This document shows, piece after piece, positions 34,219-47,600 of a DNA stretch of 64,000 nt. The stretch covers positions 17,531,894 through 17,595,893 of the forward strand of contig CM034240.1 of assembly GCA_019916065.1 (NCBI GenBank), written 5' to 3'. Under the pieces are notes generated by a model. The model was not told where the DNA came from. It did no database searches and worked only from the letters and a program-made list of their open reading frames with translations. Position 1 is the first letter of the stretch; every line of letters begins with the position of its first letter. Source of the stretch: Vitellaria paradoxa (taxonomy: Eukaryota > Streptophyta > Magnoliopsida > Ericales > Sapotaceae). The position numbers were made by a program, and so were the translations under genes.

Positions 34219-34696
34219 TATTGTTTTGAGACAGTTCTATATTCAAATCCTTGTAAAAATAAACTCTGTGAAGCAGTCGTACATGATCTTTATGGGGTTT
34301 TTTTAACTGACTGTAGAGTAAATTGTGATTTTATTTTGTCTCATTCTGTTTTCTGTTGGCAGAGAGTAATTTTGGGCAAGCCTTTGTTATTTCTATCTTA
34401 GATTATTCTGTGACCTTTGTGCTTTGTCTAATTGTTGTGACATATAAATGTCAGGCAAGGTTAAAGGGTAAAATTGTGCTTTTGGACTATTTACTTTTAC
34501 AGGCATATAAAATATTAATATAAATTCAATTCTCCTTGTTGAGAAATTATTAGATAAGAGTAGTGTGTACCCTAACGTATATATGAAGTGGTTCAATCAA
34601 CCGGTTCAATTCGGAATCTGCTTGGATTTCTGTGAATTTCTAACTAGTTTGACAAATTGAATGTCATCTTCATGTAGCAGGTTGGGGGAGTCCTGT
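34219..34696. other. Intergenic
   Basis: AT-rich sequence after the PPR pseudogene. No gene or repeat was recognised. Confidence 0.5.
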
Positions 34697-35200
34697 CTTT
34701 GGTGAACTGAAACAAATGTCAACAGTTTCAGTCAAGAACTATCCCTTCTAGATGTTACTAGCCCCATTTTTTTTACATGCCTTTTCTGGTTCTATTGAAC
34801 TGCAGGTCTTCAAGGAATGTCTCATGCATGATGGTTCTGGGAATCCTATGAGCTTTCACTTTCGTTGGCTGCAAATGCATGGGATGAGAGCTTATGTGAG
34901 ACACAAGAAAGATCAAAGTCAAGTTATAATATATTTGGCTGCTCATCTTTAATGTATTTGTTTTCTCTTGTCTTGGTGTAAATGCTTGATGGAAGACGTA
35001 ATTATGGTATTTGTATGATGTTAGATTAGCTGAATATGGTTGGCTTCTTAATCTAAAGAAAGCTCTTTGCTTTTTTGTTTCAGCTCTTGAACGTTTTGCA
35101 GAGGGAATTAAATGCGTTGAGGAGGACAGGGGAAGCATTCATCCAAGATTTCTCTGAAGTTTCTCTCTCTCTCTCTCTCTCTCTCTATAAAAAAAATATT
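34697..35200 (+). pseudogene. Rearranged partial copy of the PEAMT gene
   Basis: 34697-35030 matches the end of PEAMT intron 5, exon 6, intron 6 and the first bases of exon 7 (10498-10830). From about 35040 it matches the end of intron 10, exon 11 and its CT tract (12588-12760). Exons 8-10 and most of 7 are missing. Within the exon 6 copy (34806-34914) small indels break the frame. Because introns are kept, it arose from DNA, not from mRNA. It lies at the 3' end of the EamA gene, which is on the other strand. Confidence 0.9.
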
Positions 35201-35421
35201 TTGGATTGAAACGGGAAAAGGAATATATATTTACATACAGAATAGGTTGGCTTTCGGAGGATTTGCATTTATTTTAACTTAAAAAATATTTAAGTACATG
35301 TATGATGATTGATTACTTGAACAAGTCTGCTACATCCTTTGTTGAGGTGACGACAACTGGGGAAGCAGATAGACTCTTTTGCAGCTTTGGACCATTTGAG
35401 ACCTTCAAGAGATCGCTTTTT

Positions 35422-38400
35422 TCAGTACTTAATTACTCTCCTCTCCCCCCCAGCTTCACTGTCAGAAGATCCAAAAATCTGCACCACTAGGCCTCCACCT
35501 GCCATTAAACGAGGCCCGGTTTTTAATACTCGGTCCAACTCTGGCAGGAAGAGTGAATACATACAGGAGAAGCAAATCTGTCTGTATATATATATATATA
35601 TATTAAAGAAAATGGTTGATTTGTTATTTTTACCCAGGACAAGGGCAGCCCCAATCCATGCAGCGAGACCCCACCTTTCCCCAAGGAGAAACCAGGCAAA
35701 ACCAGCACCCCACAGTGGCTCCATCCCATAAATTATTGCTGTTTCTGTTGCTGAAACATCGCGCATTGCTGCAATCTGAACACACAAATTACAAACTATA
35801 TCTTTAACTAATTGCTTTGCTTCTCCACGTACCAGATTTTGTGGAAATTCCTATTTTTTAATTTGACTTTTTATATTTTCTCAAATCAGGTGCCTTTGCT
35901 ATTTCATTTTTATAATAAATCATGCAACAGAATGGATTTTAAGTTCTTATTTTTTTTTAATTTTCTTTTGACAAATTATTTATTTAAACACAACCTTATT
36001 CAAATAGTTTGTGAATCTTTCCGGAGCAAAAGGATAAAGATATGTGCAACTAAAACATTAGAAACTTATGCTAATTGCAGTTATTCCTACTTGGATAGTG
36101 CTTCATAAACAGTCCAAAAACAACCTAGGGTAATTAAAATTCTCTCTCTTTAATATTTGATTAATTACAAGTAATTATTTTAATCAATCTAGGGTAAATT
36201 AAACTTCTCCCTCTTTAATATTTGACTAATTATAAGTAATTATTTTAAAATTTAAATTTACACTCACACTTAATCTTATTTTTAAATATCTGTTATAATT
36301 TCTGTCAATTTATATCAAGTGAAAAGTAGTATGGTCGTATGAAAAATTCGTATAAAATATATATTTTGTTTTTTTATCTCTTTACACTATATAAAATGTA
36401 CAAAACGTACTTTATAGCTTTAAAAGTGATGGACAATGTAGCAATGGCATTATTCTCAATATTTTTGCTTTGTGTTATTATTTTACTAGAAATTACATGT
36501 GCCTAAACGCATGAAAATATAATTTGACTTACAAAGAGTTTAAAAAAAGAAATAAAATAATTTTTAAAAAAATTTAAGAGAAAAATCTATATAGAGTTCA
36601 AATATTGGACTGCCACTATTTTTTGATTACAGACAATAGTTTAAAATTTGAACCAAACCCTTATATAATAAAGCTTTCTCTCCAATAGATCTCAACCATT
36701 GATAGTTATAAAACAAAATCTTAACCCTTAATTTAGGGATATATGTCAAATCATTAAATTGTATTATTTAATAGATATTTTCAGATATTGATTTTAATTT
36801 TGGAGATTATTGTGTTTGGAGTTGTATAAATTAGTATAAATTTGTAAAGATTGTAGTCTCGTAATTCATGCTATAAATAAAAAATTTGAATTTTATAGAA
36901 ATTTGTAAAGATTTGCAGTGAATTGTACTATTTCAAACACCACATATAAATTTATAATATTTGAAGAACTCAATAGTGTATAGGACATTTTATATAGTTT
37001 AAATGGATAAAAAAAAAAAAAAAGATAACTTGTATGATTTTCCCAATTGATAACAAGATGGATGAAAAATATCTAACTATGACAAATATTCCAAAACAAG
37101 GAATGTGAATGTAAACTTTTGATGTTTATAATTTATTATCTATATACACACACACACAAGTAGTAACTAATAAGGATTGAGAGCCATACCTCTGCCCACA
37201 AGCACAATCCAGTGGAGAATACACCAGTGTGAAGTGCAGTTATCCATGGAAATACAACCATCCAATCCCACAGCATCCCTGGAGACACTTTGTCATAATC
37301 TCGACCACCATCCAACCATCCTCCAACAACACACCACATGGCCGATAACAGAGCAACAACACATACCTAAACCATTCAATAGAAATTTCTCAGCAAAGGT
37401 ACTTATTCCTTCGCAGGAAGGATTATTATCCAAGAATGCGTATACGGATATAATAATTTTGGAAAGATGAGAATACAGACACAATAAAGATACAGAAAAA
37501 AAAGTATAATTTTTTTATATTTTTACTAATTACATGTAAACATAACATTCATAATAAAACTAACACACGCAAAATATAATATAGAAGATCTACTAAGTTT
37601 AAAGGTTTCGGCTATTTGAATTTTGTTTTAATCATATATTAAAAAAAATAATAAAATAATCAGACATATCACATAACATGTTCGACACATGTCTCAGAGT
37701 GTTCGAGAAATAAGTATATACACTGCGCATTGAAAATGAATATCATATCTATTCTCTTAAAGTGTTTATGTTGAATGAATTATTATTAAAAAAAAAAAAA
37801 AAGAGAGTAAATAAATAAATCAACCTCGTAACCAAGTAGCGGTAAGAAGTTCTCTTTGTTTGTGCTTCTTGCTATATGTTCTGTTCTAAGCATGTGAATG
37901 CCAAAAAATATAGCACTTACAAAGTTCAAGAGGTCTCCAACCTGTCCAAAAAAAAAAAAAAAATACACATATATGTATATATGTAATGAGCCATTGGTAA
38001 TTTTAAGCCAAAAAACAAAGAAATGAAGTTACATGTGGAGGAGAGCCATTGCATTCGAGCATTGCGACCCCTAGGGCGGACATGAGAATTCCAAACCAGG
38101 TGCGGGCTGGCACTATTGATCCTAGCATGCTTTCAAGCAACGGAACCACAATTACCTGTCCATTTCTTTTTTTGATTACTACTCATTATAAGGTTGGAAT
38201 AGTTAATTCCAACAAATGATACAATGGTTGCATTTGAAGTGATAAAAAGTGAAATAAAATGAGATAAAGTGAGATAAGTTGTAAATTTGTAATTCATGCA
38301 ATAAGATAAAAAGTGAATAATTTTTAGAATTTTTTAGTATTTTTTATCATTTTTTAAAATTTTTTTATTATTTCAAACGGAGCCAATATAATTTTTTTTG

Positions 38401-38950
38401 GGTCAAAACTTATGAATGGTTTATTCCATCCTTGACGGAATATAAAAAAACCCAGTTAACCTAATTTCGTTCTCAAACTCTTTTTTTTTTTTATTTGTTT
38501 TAATCTTAAATGACCGAAGTTAGTTTATTCATTTATTTGTTACTCCCATTTTCATTTTAACACTAATTTTTTTTTTTCAACTGTTCTTATTTTTATTCTC
38601 ATTTTCATTTTCATTTCCATTTCTATTATCCTTATTTCCATTCCTATTTCCATTTTCATTCTTGTTCACAACCAAACGTGCCTTAAGATTACTTACCGTA
38701 CAGAGTGAAATAAATGAAGTGCGGCCCGCATCGGAAGTGAGTAGTCCGAGGGCCTCTACAAGGTAGCCCAAGCTAACCCACACTCCCAACTCCATCCCCG
38801 CATTCCGAGTTTGGACATCATTTCGTGCCCGAAGACAAATGGCAAAAATGGGATCGCTGACGTGGCGAATCGTACGGTGCAGAATGCGGCTGGATCCATG
38901 AAAGCCTCAACCTCTTTCAACACTGGAATGTCACTGGCTGCAATTTATAT

Positions 38951-38982
<32 letters not shown>

Positions 38983-39788
38983 GAGAACCACAATTGTTTG
39001 AATGATCAGCCAATTAATAATTCTTTAAATACAACAGCTAAAAAATAATTTTTCTAAATACATTACCGGCTGAATTCGACAATTTGAATAATGTATTGAA
39101 AGTCAAGTCTTTATTTATAATAATAGATTTAAAAAACAAAAATGCTGAAATCAATAGTTCTAATATAAAATCATCATTTTGCAACAGCGGATTAAGGAAT
39201 AAATAAAATGTAATACAAGTAAACTGATGAGAAGATAATATTGAAAAACTCAATTTGAATACACTATTCACATTGATAATTTCATTTCAAAGTCGTTAAA
39301 ACAAAAAATGATTTCACTTTGAATATGTTATTCAAATTAATGGCTTTAGCTGATAACATAATATTTGTTGACTGACTTAGAGTGTATTTAGAGTGATAAA
39401 AACAAAAGATAATTTCATTTCAAAGTCGTTAAAACAAAAGATAATTTCACTTTGCATATGTTATTCAAATTAATGGCTTCAGCTGATAATCTAATATTTG
39501 TTGACTGACTTATAGTGTATTTAGAGTGACAAAAAGTGAGATAAAATGAGATAAAGTGAAATAATTTATGAGTTCATAATTCATACAATGAAATAAAAAA
39601 TAAATAATTTTTAAAATTTTTCAAAAATTTTCAAAATTTCTTTTAATAGTTTTTAACTAACCAAATACACCCATATTTGAGGAATTATTGATTTTAAATG
39701 ATTTATTTGACAAATCTCTCGCAGATGGCCTAAATCCTCCAAATAGAGAGAGAGAGTCTAAACTCCCAAATTACATTATTTATTTTCA

Positions 39789-39842
<54 letters not shown>

Positions 39843-40146
39843 CTAAACTTGAGTTTTATGCATTCAATTTGAATAGATCAACTAATCAAAGACAACCATC
39901 ATTAGGAATCCCCCACGAAGAAGTAATAAAAAGGGAAATTAAGTAGAGTAACAACATACCATACACAACAGCGATTATGTTGAGCAAGATTACACTCCTA
40001 ATCTTTCTAAACCTAATTGGAGCATCCTTTTGGATCCCAGAAGTCCTCAATTCTTGGTTGCAAGTGACTTTGTCATTACCATGGACAACTGATAAAGGAT
40101 AATCATTTTCTCTGGGTGTTGCATTTTTCAGAGATTTCTTCATCAT
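35422..40146 (-). CDS. EamA/DMT-family transporter, 7 exons, one frameshift in exon 2
   Basis: Exons on the minus strand: 40146-39960, 38937-38697, 38155-38033, 37941-37825, 37366-37190, 35775-35634, 35498-35422. All junctions are GT-AG and phases agree except inside exon 2. The exons sum to 1064 bases, one short of a whole frame. The first frame reads AIPFLPFVF, then the next reads ARNDVQTRNAGMELGVWVSL, so one base is missing near 38826-38834. Restored, the length would be about 354 aa. The body has alternating hydrophobic helices typical of two EamA domains (DMT superfamily, about ten membrane segments), with RTSFISLCT in the first half and SATETAIIYGMEPLWGAGFA in the last. Substrate unknown. 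It could be a young pseudogene or a working gene with a sequencing error. Confidence 0.85.
36121..36245 (+). repeat. Tandem ~65-bp direct duplication, EamA intron 6
   Basis: CTAGGGTAATTAAAATTCTC and about 45 further bases, including TTTAATATTTGATTAATTAC, recur immediately with a few changes near 36190. A more diverged relative with the same downstream sequence lies near 40775-40900. Confidence 0.65.
38226..38392. repeat. Copy of the dispersed GATAAAATGAGATAAA repeat
   Basis: Begins TTGCATTTGAAGTGATAAAAAG, runs through GAAATAAAATGAGATAAAGTG and AATTCATGCAATAAGATAAAAA, and ends TTTCAAACGGAGCC. It lies in the second intron of the EamA gene, counted on the minus strand. Confidence 0.6.
39514..39668. 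repeat. Copy of the dispersed GATAAAATGAGATAAA repeat
   Basis: Begins TTTAGAGTGACAAAAAGTGAG, runs through ATAAAATGAGATAAAGTG and AATTCATACAATGAAATAAAAA, and ends near ACCAAATACACCC. It lies in EamA intron 1. Confidence 0.6.
39791..39841. repeat. (AT)n microsatellite
   Basis: About 50 bases of uninterrupted AT in EamA intron 1. Confidence 0.95.
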
Positions 40147-43100
40147 CAGAGTTTGTCCAAAAGAAAGGGTAGGAAACTTAAGAGGAGGAGGAGGAGGAGG
40201 GAAGAAGAAGAAGAAGAAGAAGAAGAAGAAGGATCAAAGGGTGAGAAAATGGTGAAGTGGGTTACATTTCTTTGTCTCTTCCACGCTGCTGAAGATGATG
40301 ATGGCGATGGGCATGCCATGCCTGGTTGCTTCATTCTCAGGAAGGAGAAGAATTATGTGTTGTGAAGGAGAGAATCCAAAGAACCCAATAATGGATAATA
40401 GAATCCCATTGGCAAATACCAATATTTTTTTTTTCTTTTTCTTGTGACAGATAGATGAGGGATGTACTGGACTTACGATATACATATATAGTGTGTATAT
40501 ATATATATATATTTTTTTTTTCTTTTGAAAGTGTTGCTCAATGAAAATAATGTCGCCGGTAATTTTGTACTTGAAGAACATTCTAATGGCTATTTTGTTT
40601 CCAGAACATACCACCACGTGCAATGAAGTTCTCAATGAAATATATTATTTTATAACACATAGCATTACTTTTTATTTTTATTTTCTTCTACCAATATGAT
40701 AAAAAAAAAATAAGGTAGAAATTAAATCTAGCAATCCCAAGGAGTGATTGATAATCACAAGAGGGTAAGTTATTCTTATCTTTCTTCAATATTTAGTTAA
40801 TTACGAGCATTTATTATTAATATTTAAAATTTATATTTATATGCACATTTTATTTTAAAATATTTATAATAACTAAATCTTTGTAAATTTAACCATCGAT
40901 GTTGAATGAAAGACAGCATAGTGATCACTTGAAAAAAAAAATATGATATGTTACTTTTACACTTTTAAAATTTATAAAATGTCTAAAATTTCTTTGAGAT
41001 CTTCAAAAATTAAATAATAGAATAATATGAAAAGAGAATAATCCATAATTGTTTATTTTATTATTTTTATTTTTAAATATTCACTTTAATTTTAGAGATC
41101 AAATCAGATTATAATTTAATATCACATATATTTTCTTTTCCCTTTTTTTTAAGAATTTGAGGCTCAAAATAGTATTTTGAACTAGATATATCATACATTT
41201 TTCATTAATACACTTTTTTTATTTAATATTAATAATCAGATGAACTAAAGAATTTAATTACAATAAATGCTCTGAAATAAAAGATATAAGTATAAATTTT
41301 AAATATAAAAAATAATTACATATGATAATTAAGGCACCGTTTGATTTGTTAAAAACCAACAAAATTTTTGAAAACTTATGAAAATCTTTAAAACTCTAAC
41401 ATATTTTCCTCATCTCGTACTTTTTAAAATCTCTATAAATTTATATATATATCTACGTATCCTAACAATTTTTACAAATTTCAATAACTTTTTAACAAAT
41501 TTTAACAAATCTGACATAAATCTGTGGGAACGGATAGAAAATCATTTTCACGGTTTCTTTCTCCAAGCTTTTTACCCAAAAGTCAAAAAATTCAACAACT
41601 TTTAAAAAAATTTTGACATAAATGCTTGAGAATAGACTTAAAAAACCGTTATCACAATTTCTCTCTCTAACTTTTTACTACAAAAGTCAAAAAGTTATAC
41701 TATTTATCTTAAAAAAACGTAATTTGAATTAAAAACTCTAAATAACAAAAATTATCTCTAACTATATATTTTTTTTATTTTTTATCATTCCAAATGCTAT
41801 TGAAATATTTACCTGAGATAACTCAGATAAGTGTAGTTTACCTAAACATCAATGAAGGAAAAAGTTCGCATTTTGCTAAAAACAAGTAGAATAATATAAA
41901 GAGAAAATTCGGCGTGATAAAATAAGACAAGCCAAGGGCAGACATACACAGCAACCAAAAGCAACAAAAATGTGGGGTTTAAATGATAGCCATGTCTTCA
42001 ATGCAGTGTGGGCCCAAAAGGTATTAAAATCGCAGATTTTTCATTCTTGTAGGGAAAGACATTATTCCACACGATGTGGACCCTTTCACATGGGAAATTC
42101 GCCCATTGTCCTCATGTTTACGATGTGCAAGAACAAAAGCCACACACATGTCGCCAATCGCAAAAGATGTTTGAAAGAAAGGATCAATGATAATAATTGT
42201 AAGTTCCGCAATTTTTTTTTTCTTTCACATTCTGCATATATAAATATTTGGATTATAATTGGTTGTAGTAATTTAGGATAATTCATTTGAATATTTATTT
42301 GATAAATGCTAATCTTATTAGTTATCATGAGAATTTTATATTTGTTCTAAAATTTTTATGCTAATATAGTTCATGATTTGATATTTATATATTTTTAATT
42401 GTTAAATTTATTTAATGGTTAAGATTATTTCTTTTCTTTTTGATTTTAACTGTCCTTTCAGTCACTTCATATGAAAATATACTCTCTCACGCTTCTCATA
42501 TATTTTTAAATACTTCTTATATAAAAGTTTTTAAATTAATATTCTAAAAAATGTGATAAATTTTACATATTTATTGAGAGTTATATGAATACCTTAATAT
42601 CTTTTTATTAGTAATTTTTATTTTTATAATTTTTCATGTAAGTTTACTTTATATATTTAAATTTGAGATATTTATATGTCAAATTATATAATTTCTGTAC
42701 GTACGGACATTTACTAGTATGATACATGGTAAATGTCTATAGAATTGGACAAATGCTCGCTTCTTAAATATTAAGAGTTAAAACAACAAGAGGTTTGGTC
42801 AATGCCAATAGCAATGTTGCTTGTTGTTGGATAACATATTCCAACGCCGGTTCTTCAAATGGATTGGCTTATACTATGATTACTTTTTTGTGAGCCTGAT
42901 GAGTCTCAAAACACTTGCGTTGAGATATTAAAACAAATGGACCGCTGCTTGTTAAAGAACAAGGATATCGATGGGCATATCTCTAAGTTACAGTTTAAAA
43001 AGTATTAATTAATCGTCTAACTTGCGACTCTATGGTTGTCTTCTATATAAATTGTGACGCTTTGATTAGACTACATATATCTTATTATCCATTTGGAAAC

Positions 43101-43778
43101 TCTGCCCTTTTAAGTCCAATAGAACGTATCTGAAAACAAATGATTTGTTAGGAAACTATCACTACCTTGAGCAATCAAGGCGAACGTCCTATGCGATTTC
43201 CTAGAAGATGATTCAAAGAAAGGCTTGGGCATATTGAAGCTTAGTTTAAGAGAGAGTAATTAGCTTATTTTTAGTTAATTAGTATTGAGGTTTGGTTTGG
43301 AAAGGAAAGTAATTGATTTATTTTTAGTTAATTAGTAGTTAGGCAAAAATAAGCCTGTTACTTTTGTGTTTAAAAAGGGAAAAAAATGTGATTTTTTTGA
43401 TAGATTTTTAATTTTGGTTAATTTAATATTTTTGTCCTTGAAAGTTTAAAGAAAATTAAGATGTAAGAGAGTAAATTTGATCATTTTATAAATTGACAAA
43501 TAAGCCAATTAACTTCTTGTATCTAACAAAAAGTTTCTAATTTTATCAAATGAGTCATACCCATTAGATTAGACATACAGTTGTGGAGTTAAAGATTTGA
43601 TAGTTTTTCATACCCTGGTAATTCCGCCGAACATCAGATAGAACAATCTTTACATGATAATTGTTAACAGATGGGTCCATAAAAAGTTTAATCCCAATTT
43701 TTGAAAGATTTAAATTACATTGTGATCTGCTGTTAAGGGTTCATTTAAGGCGGCGAAAAACAACAAAAAATAGTGAAT
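40147..43778. other. Intergenic; leader and promoter side of the EamA gene
   Basis: 40180-40235 is a GGA/GAA repeat just upstream of the EamA start and would lie in its 5' leader. Its apparent plus-strand ORF of R and E is a by-product. The rest is AT-rich with an (AT)n near 40497-40510. No gene is seen. A TCTGTGGGAACGGAT motif at 41520-41534 is shared with 50400-50414. Confidence 0.5.
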
Positions 43779-43915
43779 AATGTGATTTGGAGAGTGTGAC
43801 CTGTAACTCAGTGGTTAAGAGTCTCTTCTGTCTGCTCATGACTCGAGTTCGTGTCTTCTCCCTCCCCTTTATAAAAAAAAAAAAAACTTTACCTTTCAAA
43901 AAAAAATGTGATTTG
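43779..43915 (+). mobile_element. tRNA-derived SINE with target-site duplication
   Basis: AATGTGATTTG at 43779-43789 is repeated at 43905-43915. Between them, CTGTAACTCAGTGGTTAAGAG (43801-43821) fits a Pol III A box and CGAGTTCGTGTC (43844-43855) a B box. An A-run and a further A-rich tail precede the right duplication. The body is about 115 bp. It is short even for a plant SINE, so it may be truncated or a simple tRNA-head element. Confidence 0.75.
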
Positions 43916-44645
43916 AAAAATTTTCTAGCATTTGACGAACAACTACCAAATCACATTTTTCAGATATGAATAGTAAAATTTTTTTATTTTTAGTCAATGT
44001 TTTGGAGAGAGAAACCGTCTGAATAGTTTTTTTAGATTTATTGAAACAGTTTTATATCAGAATTTATTAAAAGTGATTAAAAAATTTTTGAGATTTGTAG
44101 AAAAGTGATTGGAGTTTGTAAAAGATTATTGAGCTTGTAAAAAATTTATTGAGATATGTAAATATATATAAATTTATAAAAATTTTACGAAATACAAAAA
44201 GTGTAAAAATATGTTTGAAATTTTTTAGTGTTTTTTAAAGTTTTTTTTGCTGTGGCAAATAGGCCCTTAAGTGTTATTCATGATTCATAGATGAAATAAC
44301 TATTATTATTATTTTTTCTAACCTTTGTAGCCCTAAGGAAGTCTACTTAAAAAAGGCAAGGACTACCTATTAAAGGAAAATGTAAAGATCTTTAATGATA
44401 TATATGCTTCAAAAAAAATATTGAAAGACGACATTATTCGTATGAGATGAACAGCTCGGATCAACCCACAAAAAGTTCGCATAGCACTCAACTACGAGCC
44501 CAGAACTATTGAACTGATCATATGAAGTGATTGCTGGTTCACCCACATAATTGGTATCAAACACCATATATATATTGTTATCAATTATCTAACATAGCAA
44601 ATTTGTGGAACACCTGACCTTCAGTTAGATATATATATATATATA
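43916..44645. other. Intergenic
   Basis: AT-rich, with repeat-like sequence at 43905-44270 related to that at 53930-54010 (AATGTGATTTGAAAAATTTT). No gene seen. Confidence 0.45.
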
Positions 44646-47600
44646 TCAGTGGCTGACACCACCATCATGGTCATCATCTTCATACTCAACATCTTCATCA
44701 TCAGCACTGGCATCCTGGTACTGCTGATAGTCAGCAACAAGGTCGTTCATGTCACTCTTCACCTCCGCGAACTCCATCTCATCCATTCCTTCCCCGGTGT
44801 ACCAGTGTAAGAAGGCCTTCCTCCTAAACATGGCAGTGAACTGCTCGCTCACTCTCCTGAACATCTCCTGTATCGACGTCGAGTTCCCGACGAACGTCGA
44901 CGCCATCGGAAGCCCCTTGGGAGGGATGTCACAGACGCCGGACTTCACGTTGTTGGGAATCCACTCCACGAAGTAGGAGGAGCTCTTGTTCTGAACGTTT
45001 GTCATCTGCTCGTCCACTACTTTGGTGCTCATTTTGCCCCTGAACATGGCGGATGCGGTGAGGTAGCGGCCGTGCCGCGGATCGGCCGTGCACATCATGT
45101 TCTTGGCGTCCCACATTTGCTGCGTGAGCTCCGGCACGGAGAGGTTGCAATATTGCTGTAAGCCTCTCGAGGTGAAGAAGTGAAGTCGTGGGAACAGGAT
45201 CAGATTCACTGCCAGCTTTCGAAGGTCGGAGTTCAGCTGTCCGGGCAATCTCAAGCAGCAAGTCACTCCGCTCATTGTGGCTGATATTAGGTGGTTTAAG
45301 TCCCCAACTATATACACGTACATGACCATGCACAAAAGCAAAGAAAACATAGATCGGTTAAATTGAGTGGTCTGGCCATGGTGGTTAATCCGAAATACCA
45401 GTCAATCTCAAATGGTACGGAAAATTTTTAATTTTTAGTCTCTTTTTGGGATTATTTATTTATTTATTTTTTGCATCCCAAATCTTATAAAATCAATAAT
45501 AATAAATAGAATCCTTGTTTTCTTCTAATCCTTACCCAACTCTACGTAAAGAACCTTTTTTTTTTTTTATATTGTTATTACTTTTATAAAATCTAAAACA
45601 GACAATAAATTAGTTTAATATATGTTAACATGGTATTTATAACTTGTATATTATAATTAAATTATTAGTTATGTTAATATTTATTAACATATATAGTATT
45701 TATAACTTGTATCTTTTAATTAAATTGTATATATTTATGAAAATGATATATTAACTTTTTTTTGAATAGTTATATATATATATTTTATAAATATATAATT
45801 TAATAATGATAAATCCAGAAACAATACACCCATCGAAATGCACTGGTACTAATATTGCCAACCGTAATGACAAAATTAGTACGTTGTCCATGCCCAATCT
45901 AATATTTACAACCATGGGTCCAATCCATTAATCTAGGAGAAGGGCGGCAGTGAGGCCTTTGGCCCTTATAATCAATTTAAAATCGTGTCGTTTCTCTTAA
46001 TCTACTGCATCTAAATATGAATAATGCATTCGGATGTAAGTATTTCAACTATCAGAACATTCAAATACGAACAAGATATAACTAAATGATTATTCGAATG
46101 TACTTTATTCTTATTCGGATGTTATTAACATTTCAAGACTCATGTCTGAATGTATCGGTTCATATCCGAATACGATAAATTAAAGGGACTATGCGGTTTA
46201 AGATAACTTTCAAGGTTGAAGTTGGCCTGACTTCAACTCCCGCGCCGATGCATTCTCGCTTGTGGAATGGGCAGTGTTGCTCCGGGAAAGACTCTTTCCG
46301 AATCAATTAAGTTAAATTTAGTGTGTGTATATATATATATATATATATAACTTAATGATCCGTAAGGAACTTACAGGTTGGGGTGGAGAGTTTGAGAGTC
46401 CTGGAGCAGATATCGTAGAGTGCTTCATTGTCAAGAACCATACACTCATCGGCATTCTCCACCAACTGATGAACTGAAAGCGTAGCATTGTAAGGCTCCA
46501 CAACAGTGTCTGAGACTTTGGGGATGGGAATACCGAGAAAGTACGCATCATTCTATCTGGGTATTCTTCCCTCATCTTGGAAATGAGTAGGGTTCCGATT
46601 CCTGACCCAGTTCCACCTCCAAGTGAATGACATACTTGAAACCCTGCATTCATTAGCCCACAACCCAAAAAACACAGGAAAAGATAAAATAATTTTTAGA
46701 CTTGGCATTGACAAACAACAAACTAAAGGACAAATGACTTTGTGGCAGTCACCCAAATTCCTAGTTAAGAAAAATGTTAATTAGGGTAATCTTAAAACCC
46801 CCTTGTCTTAAAAAATAATTGCAGTGTATCGAAATTAAACTTAATGTATGCTAAAGCGTCACCAAAATTATGTAACACCAACGTGGGCCAATCGGTGAGT
46901 TTCTTATTTTTTAAGTCAAATTCAATTTAAAAGTAAAATTACAATTTACCCTCCCGAACTATTTATTATTTTCAATCGTGATATATAAGAATCTATTTAT
47001 TTGTTTACAGTCATTTGGAGTTTTAAAAAAAAATTTTAAAAATAAAAATAAAATATTTATATGAAAGTGACATACAATAAAATTTGATTGAAAAAAAGTT
47101 AAAAATTTTAGAGATTTAAATGGAACTTATATGTGAACTCCTTGTGCCTTTTTTAGCTTTGTGGCTGATAGGATACATTGGTCTTCTTGGTCAAAGCATG
47201 CAGGTGAATTTTTATTAAAAAATTTATTTCTAAATGAAAAAATTATTATACAAAAGTATTGCATACCCATGCAATGCATTGCACCAATTTAAATATAGCA
47301 TCTGGTGTAGTGTGATAATTAAAATTTTTTTATGAGATGCACATTAGATGAAAATTATAATTGACGCAATACATCACATAACTATGTAGTATTACCATCT
47401 AATAATTTCTCAGTTAAACAGGTTATCCAACCATTTATTAGGGGTGAAATGGTCATTTAGGCCCCGTTTAGAGTAAGAAAAAATAAGATAAATTGAGATA
47501 AAATGTGATTTAGGATTAATTTTGGTACCTTTTTTTTGAAAAGTAACAAATCGTAAGAATAGTTTTCTAAATCAATTCCCACAAATTTAAAAAAATTCAC

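Noticed and set aside
40153..40365. Plus-strand frame rich in R and E
   Set aside because: It is a by-product of the GGA/GAA repeat in the leader of the minus-strand EamA gene; no domain, and no homology pattern expected.
42780..43020. Possible GRF-zinc-finger or transposon protein fragment (FFKWIGLYYDYFF)
   Set aside because: Only a short stretch resembles anything, the cysteine pattern is not clear and stops follow at once; too weak to call.
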